From assembly GCA_038049695.1 (NCBI GenBank), contig CP142458.1, positions 62,715,501-62,779,500 of the forward strand: 64,000 nt of DNA. Direction: 5' to 3'. The notes beneath the pieces are model-generated. The model was not told where the DNA came from. It searched no databases and worked only from the letters and a program-made list of their open reading frames with translations. The stretch is from Cinnamomum chago. Lineage: Eukaryota; Streptophyta; Magnoliopsida; Laurales; Lauraceae. Position 1 is the stretch's first letter; each line of letters begins with the position of its first letter. Below, one piece after another: positions 10,933 to 22,859 of the stretch. The position numbers were made by a program, and so were the translations under genes.

Positions 10933-13900
10933 ACAATATTTCATAATTTTTCTGGGCTGGGTCAGTTTCTGGTCTGGGCCAGTTTATGGGCCAATTGTGG
11001 TTTGGGCTTGACCCGTTAAGGGCCCACCAAGCCCATTTCAGTTTTGGAGAAATTTTTCCAGTTGGATCCACTTATTAGACGGTTCATAATTGTATATTCA
11101 ATTGACCAAAATAAGATGCAGAAGTGACCCATATCAAAGTTTCAAAGTTGACCCTGAACTATGAAATTGTAAATTATGGTATGATCGATGGTTCTGATTA
11201 TTCTAATAATATTTTTTATCATCAAATCATTCTATCAAACATTAATAGGGTCTAATTGTATTATGAAAATATTATTGGGTATTGATTGGTCAAGATCAAG
11301 TTAGATTGATCATTAAAGTTTGATTCTAATTATTCATATATATATTGTTTATTCAATCCGATCATAGCCGTTAAATTGATAGTGTTGGCCATAAATAAAA
11401 TTTTGAATTCATTGATAAATTTCAGAATTAAATAGATTGGTCAATAATAGACGGTCTAGATCTTATTTTGATCATAAAAGACACATTTGGACATGGATCG
11501 ACGATCCGTTTTCTTCTGTGTATTGATGACTTTGAGATCTATCACATGGACAGATCTGATGGATTGGTTAATCACTCTAAATTAGAGCATATTTTATTTT
11601 AACATTATGTTTAACTCCTTTTTGCTACTTCCGTTGCTAATCTTGCTTATTTAGTAAAATCAAAGTTCTATTTTATTGTTGATATTCAGATATGCTCACT
11701 ATGGTTTAATATTTAGAGTTATTTATTTCTTGGATTGGATGGATGTATGGTTATGGTGAATGAATTAAAGACATTAGGTATCTATCAATGATCAATTAAA
11801 GATAATTTTGACCATTGATCTATGAAATGATGCCTAATCAACTTAAATGTGATATAATAATAAAGTTATTTGGAAATTATATTATGGTGCATATGGACCA
11901 ATATTTTTGATTGATTGGTTCATCACACTTGATGACCGAATGAACTAACTTTATCACTTAAGTGTTGTTATCAATTTAACGAATTAAATAATTTCTTAAT
12001 TTGGTAGCCACCAAAGCGACCCAATTATAGATAATTGTTTAATTCTTTAAATTGAGTTAACGTAGTACAAACTCTATTGTTTGAATATGACAACACTTAA
12101 AATAGCAATTTCATAAAGGAAATGGTTCGATTAAGCCCAAAGGTATGATTGTCAATAATTTGAAATTGGAATATGACATGGTTAATAAATGTGTTTTGCT
12201 TGTATTTTATTTATACCCAAAGGAATATATTCAATACAATCACATCACATATTATAAACATGGTCATATTAATCAAAGAAAAGTAATATATTTACATATT
12301 GTTTTTCCAACCCAAAGGTGGTTTTACAATGATGTACATATCACTTTTAAATTTAAGTATATTGCGTGGCTAAATTCAAAGCATCACATAACTTATTGTT
12401 ACTTTATTTTTTTCTTCAGTTACAAATTCCATGGCATCACTTTCGACTTGAGGTAATATACCTATGCTAGTGTTAGGGATTTTGTATTTGCAATTTGATG
12501 GATGCATTTTAACTTTAGCATCATTTGAATTTTCACACATGCATTGTTTTAGAAAATCTTGAAATCTGGTTTTATACATGCATTGGATTTTAGACTTGTA
12601 GAATTAATGATTTATGCATGTTTTGTTTTTAAACTTGGATGCATTTGTTTTAGAATCCAAACTCTTTTGAAAACCTAATTCTTTGTGCATTACTTTTGAG
12701 AAATCAAATTGAGGATTTAGGTTTGTGCCTTGCATACATTCATCATTTTCAGAATCATTTTTGTATGCATTTGTTTTTGAAAAAGGAGTTTTAGAAAATC
12801 AAGCAAGCCATTGGTTTTATAATTTCGAATCTTTTTTGGCTTTTTATGTTTCATGTTTTAAAACCCTTAGAATGATTTAAAACATGTTTTTAAGCTTGAT
12901 TTAATGGCCCAAAAAATTCCCAACCAAAAATACTTTGAAAAATTGATTTTAGGGAATTTTGGTCCCGGGCCAGAAACGCAGTGTACCAGGTCAACCGAGC
13001 CAGGCCCAGGTCTACCGGGTACACTACCGTTGGCCAATTTTCAAACGGTCACTTTTATGACCGTTGTGAAGGCCAGGTCGACTGGGGGTCATGGGGTCGA
13101 CCGGGCCAACTAGCCGTTGGACTGTTTTTTGCTTTAAAGTCCATTCTTTTCCCATCTTTTGAGAGGCTTGATTCATGAACTTTTGAAACCATTTTGGAGC
13201 CAAAGAAAGGGGAAGAAGTTGGAAAGGCTAGAGGGCTTTTTGGAAATCAAATGCTTGAGTTTTAAAAAGGTACATCTTACTTGTCATTTTGATTTCCATT
13301 AAAATTAGAATCAATGCATGTTTAAATCTTTGTATTTTCATTTATGCATGATTTCTAGTTTTTTAAGAGATGTTTAGCAATCTCAATATCATCTTTGGTA
13401 AATTAGATTGGTTTGCAAACTCTCTTAACTAAATCACATGCATTCTTAGATTTTAATATTCATACAACTTGTGTTAGCTTATTTCTTTAAGTTGTTTGAA
13501 TCTTTCATGTGATTAGTATTAATCTTCAATCATCATTTTCTAAGCTTTGATTTTAAAATGCATCAAGCATTCATTTAGGAGCTTCATTGTAGAAATTGAT
13601 TGAAGTAAAGCATTCATACACTTGTGCACACACTTTAGGTTCTTTAGTGTATGTTTGTAATTTGATTTACACTTTCATATTAGCATATTTAGAGGCAATT
13701 CAATTGAGCTTAAATTGTATCTCTTAGAGTGATCTTTTGTGAAGACACCTTCTTTGAGAAATCTCTCATTTGTAAAGGTTATTGCTTAGCTTAAGAAAAG
13801 CATTGTGTAAAGGTTATTGCTTAGCCTTGAAAAGCATCTTGTAAAGGTTGTTGTTGAGCCTAGAAAAACAACATTGTAAAGGTTATCACTACGTCAAAAA

Positions 13901-14400
13901 GACCAAAGCCCGACACCTAAGGGCTTGGTTTACCGACGGACATGGATTGTCATTCATTTTTCGACGGATCAATAAGACTACCGACGGCCCAAAACCATCA
14001 GAAACGTGAAATGAAGGAAAAACAAAAAAACAAAAAACCCGCCAACATTTCATTCCCACACTCCAACGTCCAACCCAATCGACTTTTAGCCTTCTCTCCC
14101 CCTTTGTCTCTCTTCTTCTTCACTCTCCCCCAATCGACGGGCATGGCAGCGGAGATTGACATGCATCGTCTCTCTTCCTCTTTCTCTGCTAATCGACCGG
14201 TACGATAGCGGAGATCGACACCTTCTCTTCCTTTCTCTCTCAATCAACAGACTGGGCATGGCATCCATCATAGTACTCAGAGATGGTGTCTTCGCACCTG
14301 CCGGCAGCAACGACCTCTATTCTCCGGCTAAGGAGAAGGCCACCAAAAGAGGCGCTTACCATAACTGCCTCTGCTGTGGTGGATTCAGAGTTCCCTTAGC

Positions 14401-14525
14401 AGTGTTAAGGTCAAGCTCCTCCTTGCCGCCGGCATCGCTTTCGCGCTTCTGCTTATCGCCGGCAGGGTCAACTTGCTGATGGGATGGAACCCTAATCCCT
14501 CTTCTTCCATCTCCTCTCCTTCTAG
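14401..14525 (+). pseudogene. Captured fragment: N-terminus of an unidentified membrane protein
   Basis: From about 14401 one frame reads VKVKLLLAAG, a hydrophobic run FALLLIAG, then RVNLLMGWNPNPSSSIS, followed by GT at the AGG|TTTG/TAGGTTTG region. A short basic stretch followed by a single membrane span is typical of type II Golgi enzymes, but the family is not recognised. The upstream ATG at 14258 opens a different frame, so the piece is probably incomplete or shifted. Confidence 0.35.
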
Positions 14526-16482
14526 GTTTGTTTTATTTCCATGATTTTTCTTTTTGGGAGCTTTTGGATGTTCTTGGAATCTCAACAAAACAGAGAATTG
14601 AACATCACATTAGGGTTTTTGAATTATTATTTTGGTGGGGGTGTTTAGGACTTTTGATTGCTGATAATGATTGAGAAAAAGGACAAGAAGAAGATAAAAA
14701 TTCTAGGAAACCTGGTTTCTGCTTCAGAAAGAGTTCATGGAAGTAACAGTAAAAGAGTTTTTAATCTAAGGGGTTTTAAAAGATGTGATTAGTGAAGAAG
14801 GATTTATGATGGAAATGTATATGGGAACATCATTTTATAGGATTTCATTTACCATGGAGATCATTGGGTCTTCATTTTCCGTCAAAAAAGAGAATCTTTG
14901 TGTTAGTTACCCCAGCGAGTCTTCAGGTTGAATCCTTCAATTTTATCCCCTTCTGATGGAAGGAATTGGCTTTGAATTATAAGAAAATATGGAATGAACA
15001 AAAGGGACCTAAATGCATATTGGTGTGGATAATAAGACCTCAACATTTGTTATAGCTACTTACTATTGCTGAATTTGATGCCCGTCTTAGATGGAATTGT
15101 TTCACAATCCATCACAGCAGTAATGCTTTCCTTTAAACCCTATGTGAGATCTTTGTTAATGCTCATCTATTGGGAATGATGATGTGGGCCAAGTTCTTGA
15201 ATGCCAAATAACCCTTAAACTACCCACCATTGAAATAGGCCAATCCAACAATCTTATAATACGAAACATCTCTAAATTAAACCCTGCTAGCAGGTGAGCG
15301 TCTTCAAAACCAATCTGTCGGTCTAATCACAAATCTTTAGAATGGGTCATTTGATTTCTTTTACTATCCATTTTTAAACTCATATGTCCACATGAATGGT
15401 CTTCACATTACACACCTGAGCAGTCAATTTGATTGAGTAAGAGCAGTCATTTTCCACCATAAAAAATGGAGCACCATTGTCAAAGAACAACTCTTTTCCA
15501 TCTCTAGTAGTTTCCCTATAATGAATTAAGTGGTTTATTATACATAAACTGATGTATTTACTATTTAAACACAAATTACATTATAGGAAAATCATTTGGA
15601 CTTAGTAGTTCCAATTAATTTCTATATCTCTGTAGTGATCACTATTAGAAATAAATTCGAATACTCTAGCAAAATAAAAAAACAAAATGTTAATATTTCT
15701 CTATTCTGTTTTCATATTATTGAATAGACTATTCCAATACTATAACATGCATCTTTTTCTGTCAGACCTCTTTTCTCCATTTCATGCAAGACCATTTTCT
15801 AAAACAAATTCTATGATGCAACTAGTTGTTAGAACAAAAGAGAAATGAACAAGTTGTCTGATGCTAGCTAAATAGGTAGTTTTCATGAGGAAAAAGTAAC
15901 ACCTGGGACCCTTTCAGATATTCATTTCTATCTCATTGCCTCATTACCTCTGTCTCATTTATATCTCATTGTTTTATTTCGAAAGTTGTGTGTAACAGAC
16001 CAAGAGAATAGAGGAGGACCGGAGGAGGCACCAAACAACAACAGAGCACTGCAAAATTTCAGCATCTTAATTGCATATGTCCTGGGAAATTAAGTGTGAG
16101 AGAGAGGGTGTCTCGTCCCATCCTTTTAAATCCATACGTGATTTTTTTGGTTATGTGTTGGTTGCAGCATTGGGAGAGAAGTCATTGCAATGCAGCTGAT
16201 GCAAAGGTGGTTGGTGCCTGTTCTGGAACCTCACATTTGCAGAGTGATAAGACAGAGTAGACATTCTTTTTAGTTTGTTTGTGTTTGTGATATATTTGAA
16301 TTCTGTTGTGAAATGGAACTAGTTAATGAGTATATGAACTTTGATCATGTTTTTTAAGTTCATGAATTGTCTTAAGATTATTAGATTTAAGTTCAAGGGT
16401 TGTGTGGATAATGGACTATAGGGAGAATTGAAAGATATGGGTTCCATATATGCTCTTCTTCAAAACCCAGAAGACAAGAAAA

Positions 16483-16504
16483 ACTCTCTCTCTCTCTCTC
16501 TCTA
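16483..16504. repeat. (TC)n microsatellite
   Basis: An uninterrupted CT/TC run lies about 115 bases upstream of the captured ROP start codon. It may be the captured 5' UTR of that gene, since pyrimidine runs are common in plant leaders. Confidence 0.8.
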
Positions 16505-16619
16505 GTTCCTCAATCTCTTCATTCTATTATCTTTTGTAGTCCCAGATATTCTCTTTCTACTACTAGTGCTTTTTCTAGAGCTACTGCTGGTGAAACTTGC
16601 TTTCTGCTGAGTAGAGAGG

Positions 16620-16680
16620 ATGAATGCTTCAAAGTTCATCAAATGTGTGACTGTTGGAGATGGAGCAGTTGGGAAGACTG
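16620..16680 (+). pseudogene. Captured fragment: first exon of a ROP/RAC small GTPase
   Basis: The ATG at 16620 opens MNASKFIKCVTVGDGAVGKT, which is the invariant start of plant Rho-like GTPases including the P-loop GDGAVGKT. The reading frame leaves the family immediately afterwards; the CMLISY continuation is missing, as are switch I, switch II and the prenylation end. About 140 bases of leader-like sequence with a pyrimidine run precede it, so the promoter-proximal part of a ROP gene seems to have been taken up. It cannot encode a functional GTPase. Confidence 0.8.
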
Positions 16681-17878
16681 TCTATGATATTAACATGGGT
16701 ATTTGGTTAACTAACTGTATGATATTAGATTTCTCTATTGTTCTTAATTTTTTATTATTATTGTGATATAGACAGATGCAACAGAAAAGCTATGAAGCAC
16801 TGAAGGGACCCTCAAGTTTGTTGCGATACCAAAGGGAAGCAAGGCTAAATGCTATATAAAAACACTATGATCATACTCAGGTTTTGGAAAATATTGCACT
16901 TGTGATATAAGTCAAATCAAGAGGCTTGTGTTAGTGAATGCATATATATAATAATCTGAAGTCTTCTTGGATTGTGATTTGTCCTGAAGCAAAGACTTGC
17001 TATGTTGTCTCTTCATAATTCTAATCCTAGTTGTGTATATCTATAATCTGGCTGGGCTGAATTTCATGTTAAATAATGCATTGACAGAAGGACAGTCAGC
17101 CCTTAGAAAAATCCTATGAAACATGATTCAACTCATGCCTCAATCAGATATACAAGATTGGTAGCATTGGGTGTCAGTGAGCTAACTCATGATTCAACTC
17201 ATGCCTTCAACTCATCTACAGTTGTTTGCATTCTCTATGGAAAATAAGTGAGCTTACAAAACCAAAACAACCACCTCTATTTTCTCCCTAAAACAGCACT
17301 GAAACCAATCACCGAACTCGTTTGTTTCATAATCTACACTCCAAGCCCTTCTTATAATCTCACCCATATGAGTACTCAAATTCCTGATCTTACACCACTG
17401 ATACTCTCTTTCATCTTCTCAAACCTTGTTCCCATCAAATGATGCTATGTCCTTAACAGGAATTTTGATTAGAATGTTATGTGTTTTTCTTTAGCTTTGT
17501 AGCTATATCTTTCTTTATATCTTTTAATTTGTTTGCTTCCCCTTTAGTTTGTGAAGGATATGATTCTCATGTTTGGATCTTCTGGACTGAACAGGGCAAA
17601 ATGAGGGAGGGTGATGGTGACGTTAACAAGGTTGGGCATGTCACTGCCATATTTCAGTGTGTGCACCTATGACAGATCTAAGTCTAACCCACTTATACCA
17701 AATGTAACGATCTTGCTGGTGTGTATTTTCCAGTTTCTGTATCTCCACAATGGGGGCTGGTTTTTGAAAATTGGAGCAGCTTTCAAAACAAATGCCCTTT
17801 CCATGAATGTTTGACATGGCTGTGAGAGATAAAAAAAAATAATAGAAAAGGATGGCCTTGTCATGTTGATGTGTTCAG

Positions 17879-18162
17879 GACAGTGGCTATTTAGACCTGG
17901 CAGGGTGTTTCCAGAAAGGAAGGTGGATGACCCACTACACAGATGTTGAAAAGGTAGATAGCTTGAAGGTTGGGCAGCATGTCTGCTATGGGTATGCAAG
18001 GCATGGGAAATGGAGAAGGTGAGAGCATTCAAGGTGGGAGACAAGGTGAGGATCAGAGGGGGATTGGTGACACCTAGGTGGGGATGGGGTATGGAGACAC
18101 CTGCAAGCAGGGGTGAGGTGGTAGTTGTGGATGCGAATGGGAAGCTAAGGATCAGATTCTGA
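17879..18162 (+). pseudogene. KEG: Captured fragment: repeat region of the E3 ligase KEEP ON GOING
   Basis: After an acceptor-like TTCAG the frame reads DSGYLDLAGCF, THYTDVEKV and LKVGQHV. It then shifts by a junction near 17985 into KAWEMEKVRAF, KVGDKVRIR, TPRWGWGMET and VVDANGKLRI, and stops at TGA 18160-18162. These words match the C-terminal HERC2-like repeats of KEG, a RING E3 ligase in ABA signalling. In the full protein the two parts are well apart, so an internal deletion has joined them. The RING, kinase and ankyrin parts are absent. Confidence 0.82.
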
Positions 18163-18323
18163 TGAAATCTAGTTGGATCTTGCTTTCTATGGAGTGGGAT
18201 TTTGGTGGGGGTATTTCCTATGGGTTATTCTCCTTCTATAAACACTGATTCTCTTCTTCTTTCTCTTGCTATTGCAAATTCTTCTCCTTGTTTTTTCTTC
18301 TTATCTTCCTCTAGCAATCAGCA

Positions 18324-18640
18324 ATGGCTATACCTGCTGAAACCAAATTCCATGTTCTAGTTGTTGATGACAGCCTTATAGATAGGAAACTGATTGAAAG
18401 GCTTCACAAAACCTCATCTTATCAAGGTATATTGTTATTCACTGATGATGAGGAGAAAAAAAATCTCAACTTTGTAATTTTTTTTTGGTCTTCTTCATCT
18501 GGGGTATTGAATTTTCTATTTTTCTTTCTGGGTTTTGTGTTTTTATAGTTACAGCAGTGGATTTAGGGAGCAAGGCTCTGGAATTCTTGGGCATACATGG
18601 TGAACAGGGAACCTCACCTTCTGGATCTTCAGAAAGTCAG
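18324..18640 (+). pseudogene. Captured fragment: N-terminus of a type-A response regulator
   Basis: Exon 1 (18324-18426) reads [20 protein letters not shown] then RKLIERL and SSYQ. After a GT...AG intron, exon 2 (from 18549) continues VTAVDLGSKALEFLGIHG and ends near 18638 in SGSSESQ. This is the receiver domain start of cytokinin type-A ARRs, including the acidic pair VDD. The exon with the phospho-accepting aspartate and the lysine is missing, so no phosphorelay function is possible. About 180 bases of leader-like sequence lie between it and the KEG piece. Confidence 0.85.
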
Positions 18641-19534
18641 GTTATTGAAAGATTTCTTTATATCTGGTTTCAACTTGCAGTTATGGCTCTGCCTAGGGAA
18701 ACCCGAAACAAGTCATCTAACTCACACCAAGTGCATCCAGCTCTCAATGAAAGAATACTTTCAAGCTTTTCTAGACGGGAAGTTGCTGTGCACCTTTGGC
18801 ATGATTTGGAGATAGGTACTGAATAACCTCATTTTCTACTTCTTCGCCCCCCGTCCCCTCCTCTAAATGGCTTGTTATAATCTCTTAGACTAGTTATTAT
18901 ACTGAATTAAATGATGAAGTTTTAGAATGACTTTTCGTTTGCGTATGAAGTGAGAGTTTATGATGATTCAGCTATTGCTATGCTATACTTTAGTTGTTCT
19001 TTCTTGTTTTGACTTTGCAATTATGGATGCAGGACCTGGAGCTCCATCAATATTCAATTGTGTAAGATACTAAACTCATTTTGTTCAAAATAACAGAAAT
19101 ATACTTGTAGTTAGACACTTTGATGGTAATATGTTATGCCCAGGCTCCTGAATATTACCGTTGGAGTCTATTGGCTGGCTTCAAGCCATTGCGTGGATAC
19201 CAAAATAGGTCCAGTTTGTGCTTGTGTGGATAATTGCTTACTTGTTAATATCCATCAATGCGTAACGCCCTCTTTCAGTTAGAATATCCATCAGTACGTA
19301 TAAGATGTACATATTTGCATGTATTTATTTGGACATTTCATAGTAGTGGATTTGTTAATTTATGACAATATTTATCTTGACATTGTCTGCTTATTTGGTT
19401 CATCCACTTTATCAGTGTTTCTTAATTGATCTAATCCCTCTTTCAACCAAAAAAAAAAAAAAAGTGCTTTCATCTACCAAAAGTCACTCTTTAGAAAGAT
19501 CAGCATAATATTTTTTTTTTTTTAAATTAAAAAC
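18641..19534 (+). other. Unassigned filler of Pack-CACTA 1
   Basis: No family is recognised here. A short exon-like stretch near 19144-19210 (APEYYRW, then GFKPLRGYQNR) follows an acceptor-like ...GCCCAG and may be another captured scrap. A poly(A) run lies at about 19449-19463. Confidence 0.4.
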
Positions 19535-20734
19535 GACGGCCAACACCCTTCTTTTTTTTAAATTTCTTATTAAAAAAATAAATTAAAAAACGACCGCTGT
19601 GGGCAGTCGGTTATTTCAGACGGTTATAAGCCGTCGTTTTGGATAGATTTCCCGACGGCCATTGGCCGTCGATTTTAAAAAACGACTTTGAAATTTTCGA
19701 CGGCTGGATTGACGGCTAAATCCGTCGATTTTCATGAAAAACGACGGCCAATGCATGTCGTTTTTGGTGATTTTTGACGTAGTGTATTGCTTAGCCTAGT
19801 AAAAAGCATAAATAGTGGAAATCCGGTGGGGTGATTGGATCACAAGCCGGTAGTGGACGTAGGCATTGAGGCCGAACCACTATAAACCGTTGTGTTGTGG
19901 TGCTTGCTTTTGTGGTGATTGTTTTATTAGCTTCCGCATATTATTTGTTTATCATCAGTTGTGACTAGTTTAGTTTAAGAAGTTAAAATTTGTCTTAATT
20001 GGTCATATTTGTAGCTCACCCTATTCACCCCCCCTCTAGGGTTCGGATCCCCGGACTTTCAGCTAGATGGATCAAACTTTATTGAATGGTTGGACATGTT
20101 ATTGTTAGCCATTACTTACTTGGACCTTGATATGGCTTTGGATGAGCCTAAGCCAGTAATGCCCACGAATACGAGCTCAGTTGATGAAAGGGCTAATTAT
20201 AATAAATGGATTAGGGCTAATAAAGTTGTGATAAGAATTATTACAAATTCAATTTCGAGGACCATTAGAGGTTCCATCGAAGCAAAGGAAAATGCTAAGG
20301 ACCTACTAGAAGCTATAAAATGTCAGTTTCAAATAACTGATAAAGCTTTAGGTGCATCATTGATTAGCCGTCTTACAAGCATACAATATAATGGAACATT
20401 GAGAGTAAGAGAACATATATTTACAATGACAAATATCGCTTCTAAATTGAAAGAAGTTGATATGCCCGTGTCTGAAAAATATTTGGTGCAATTCATTTTC
20501 AATTCTCTTCCTCCTGAGTTTGGCCCATTTAAAGTAGCCTACAACCAGAGCTCAACTCCGTGGTCATTGAATGAGTTGATCGCAAAAGCTGATCAAGAAG
20601 AAAGGAGGCTTAAGGTTGAGGGACAATTAATAGTTAATTATGTCTCTCAAAATAAGTCCAAGGGAAAAGGAAAAGGCAAAAAGAAAACCAATGTTCAGGA
20701 AGCAAAGCCCAACAGGAAAGAGAAAGGTGCATAG

Positions 20735-22700
20735 AAGAAATGTTTTTTTCTGTGGAAAGAATCGACATTTTAAGAAGGATTGCCTAAAACGTAAAAGTTG
20801 GTTTGAAAAGAGAGGTAAAAATCTATCTCTTGTATGTCAAGAAACCAACTTATCTAATATCCCATCAAATTCTTGGTGGGTCGACTCTGGAGCAACCATT
20901 CTTGTATCTGGTTGTGTGCAGGGATTCCTTTCAAGGCGGACTCCAAATGATAACTAGAAAACCATTACGATGGGGAATAAAAAGGAATCAAGGGTCGAAG
21001 CTGTAGGCACTTATAGGCTGGTGCTTGACATTGGTCATGTATTAGATTTAGATAATACTTTCTTGGTTCCTGATATTTCTAGGAATTTGATTTCAGTTTC
21101 CAGACTTGATTGTAATGGATTTAATTTCAACTTTGGACATGGCATTATGCATATTTTTAGCAATAATATTTTGATTGGGAATGGTTATATGTGTGATTGT
21201 TTGTATAGATTTAAGTTAGATTCTATATATGAACAAACTTTACACACACCTCACATTAATTGTGGATTGCACATAGGCATGAAAAGAAGGCCATTAAATG
21301 AGAACTCATCAAGGTTGTGGCACAAAAGATTAGGGCATATATTTGAACAGAGAATGAAAAGATTGGTGACTGATGGTTTATTGCCCAATCTTGATTTCAC
21401 CGATTATGGTGTTTGTATTGATTGTATAAAGGGAAAACAATCCAATACAAACAAGAAAAGTGCCACAAGAAGTTCTGCACCCTTAGAAATTATTCATACA
21501 GATATATGTGGTAAATTTCATGTTCCATATTTTACGGGAGGGGAATACTTTATCACTTTTATCGATGATTTTTCACAATATGGTTATGTCTATTTGATTA
21601 AAGAAAAATCTGATTCTTTAAAAGTCTTTAAAATTTTTAAGGCAGAAGTCGAAAAGCAATTAGACATGAAAATTAAAGTAGTGAGATCCAATAGATGTGG
21701 TGGGTATTATGGTAGATACACTGAATCGGGTCGTAACCCATGCCCATTTGCTAGATTTCTAGAAATAGAAGGTATTGTAGCACAGTATACAATGCCGGAC
21801 ACACCACAACAAAAATGGTGTAGCCGAAAGAAGGTATAGAACGTTAATGGATATGGTAAGGAGTATGGTTAGTAACACCAACTTACCTGATTCGATGTGG
21901 GGAGAGGCACTAAAGATGGCAATATATGTATTGAATCGTGTTCCTACGAAAGCAGTTCCCAAAACTCCTTTCGAGTTGTGGACCGGTAGCCCAACTTAAA
22001 TCATTTTCGAGTTTGGGGTTGTCCATTTGAAGTGAGAATTCTTAACCCACAAGAAAGGAAATTAGACCCTAAAACAACTAGTGGACATTTCATTAGTTAT
22101 CCAGAAAGGTCTAAAGGGTATAGGTTTTACTGTACAACCCATACAACTAGGATAGTTGAATCTGGAAATGCCAAATTTTTAGAAGATCATGAGAAAAGTG
22201 GGAGTGATCATAATAGAATTGTGACTTACAATGAAATAAGGGATCCACTTGAGTTGCCTAGTATACAAAGTAGAGTTCTTGTTCCACTTAATGATTATCA
22301 AGAGGAACAACAACCACAAAAATTTCAAAATCCCATCAATGAGGCATTCCCTGAACAAAATAATGATCCACTTCAAAATGCACAACAAAGCATCAACGAA
22401 CCCAATCCGGAGATATTGAAAAGGTCAACTCGAATGAGAAAACTTGCTATTCCGGATGACTATGTAATGTATTTGGTAGAATCTGATATTGGCATTAAAG
22501 AAGATCCTAAGACGTTTAAGGAAGCCATTGAAAATGAGAATTCCGATAAACGGTTAGAGGCCATGAAGGATGAGTTAGAATCAATGGCCACAAATGAAGT
22601 TTAGGATATCGTTGAACTACCCAAGGGTTCCAAGGCCGTTGGCTGTAAATGGGTCTTTAAGACCAAAAGGGATTCCAAAGGAAAAGTTGAACGATTTAAA
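20735..22700 (+). pseudogene. Copia pol, first part: protease, GAG-pre-integrase, integrase
   Basis: The protease core WWVDSGAT lies near 20875-20900. The region 20970-21839 contains the GAG-pre-integrase word RLWHKRLGH and an integrase with HTDICG. The second catalytic position reads SNRCGGYYG where SDRGGEYYG-type sequence is usual, so both an acidic residue and the following Glu are lost. A frameshift near 21810 moves the NGVAER region into another frame. The 22032-22604 frame ends at TAG 22602-22604 where Trp is usual (NEV-stop-DIVELPKG). The RT start is cut at 22700 by a CACTA element. Confidence 0.88.
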
Positions 22701-22859
22701 CACTACAAGAAATTTAGGCTGTTGCGACGAAATTTGATGACGATTTTTTTTTTGTCTTAAAAGAACACCCAAAGGGGACGAAATATAAATTTTGTCGTCT
22801 GTTTTCATTTTTTTCAAAAGTATGGGAGACGAAAACAAAATTTTGTCTAGAAAAATATG

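Larger units (their letters stand above)
9385..12430 (+). other. Copia untranslated leader, split by a hAT-like MITE
   Basis: Between the PBS and the gag ATG lie about 2.1 kb once the MITE (9805-10751) is removed, which is long for a Copia leader. The last 300 bases contain the word CCCAAAGG three times, at about 12136, 12217 and 12311, before an intron-like TTTTTTTCTTCAG directly upstream of the gag ATG at 12431. GGCCCA and tandem CCTGA words occur near 10800-11040. No coding region is supported, and an undetected further insertion is possible. Confidence 0.55.
13887..19784 (+). mobile_element. Pack-CACTA element 1 (5.9 kb) with captured host gene pieces
   Basis: The terminal inverted repeats are CACTACGTCAAAAA at 13887 and its complement ending at 19784, flanked by the 3-bp duplication TAT (13884-13886, 19785-19787). 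Subterminal copies of CGACGGC/GCCGTCG occur at both ends (about 13925-14005 and 19535-19760). These are CACTA (En/Spm) hallmarks. I find no TNP2/TNPA-like coding region, so it is non-autonomous. In between lie recognisable pieces of at least three unrelated plant genes, all on the plus strand (ROP GTPase, KEG, type-A response regulator), plus an unidentified membrane-protein N-terminus. Confidence 0.92.
12471..20061 (+). mobile_element. Solo LTR (SIRE-like) inside Copia gag, itself split by a CACTA
   Basis: It starts TGTTAGGG and ends TTTCA, and is flanked by the direct repeat GCTAG (12466-12470 and 20062-20066). Without the inserted CACTA it is about 1.69 kb and has no internal coding domains, as expected after LTR-LTR recombination. 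Near its 3' end it carries CTATTCACCCCCCCTCTAGG, a word I associate with LTRs of the SIRE lineage of Copia. Its 5' third contains GGTCGACCGGGCCAAC-type words. Confidence 0.85.
12431..20734 (+). pseudogene. Copia gag, interrupted by a solo LTR and broken
   Basis: The gag ATG is at 12431; 35 bases later the frame is interrupted by the solo LTR (12471-20061) and resumes at 20062 after the GCTAG duplication. Joined, it begins MASLST, then a TGA stop (12449-12451), then a stretch ending LDGSNFIEW, the usual start of Copia gag. The body (20062-20734) shows the Copia gag fold region with NSLPPEFGPF and a lysine-rich tail. The zinc knuckle (about 20745-20790) lies in a neighbouring frame and lacks its first cysteine because of a small indel in a T run. 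Confidence 0.85.

Noticed and set aside
14258-14479. A complete gene starting at ATG 14258
   Set aside because: The frame from this ATG ends at 14479 without known content, while the membrane-protein-like stretch lies in another frame.
18324-18640. Functional cytokinin response regulator
   Set aside because: It ends before the phospho-accepting aspartate and lies within a transposon, so it is a captured fragment.
9369-20061. A second complete LTR retrotransposon between the Copia LTR and gag
   Set aside because: Only one LTR copy is present with a matching GCTAG duplication on both sides and no internal domains, so it is a solo LTR.
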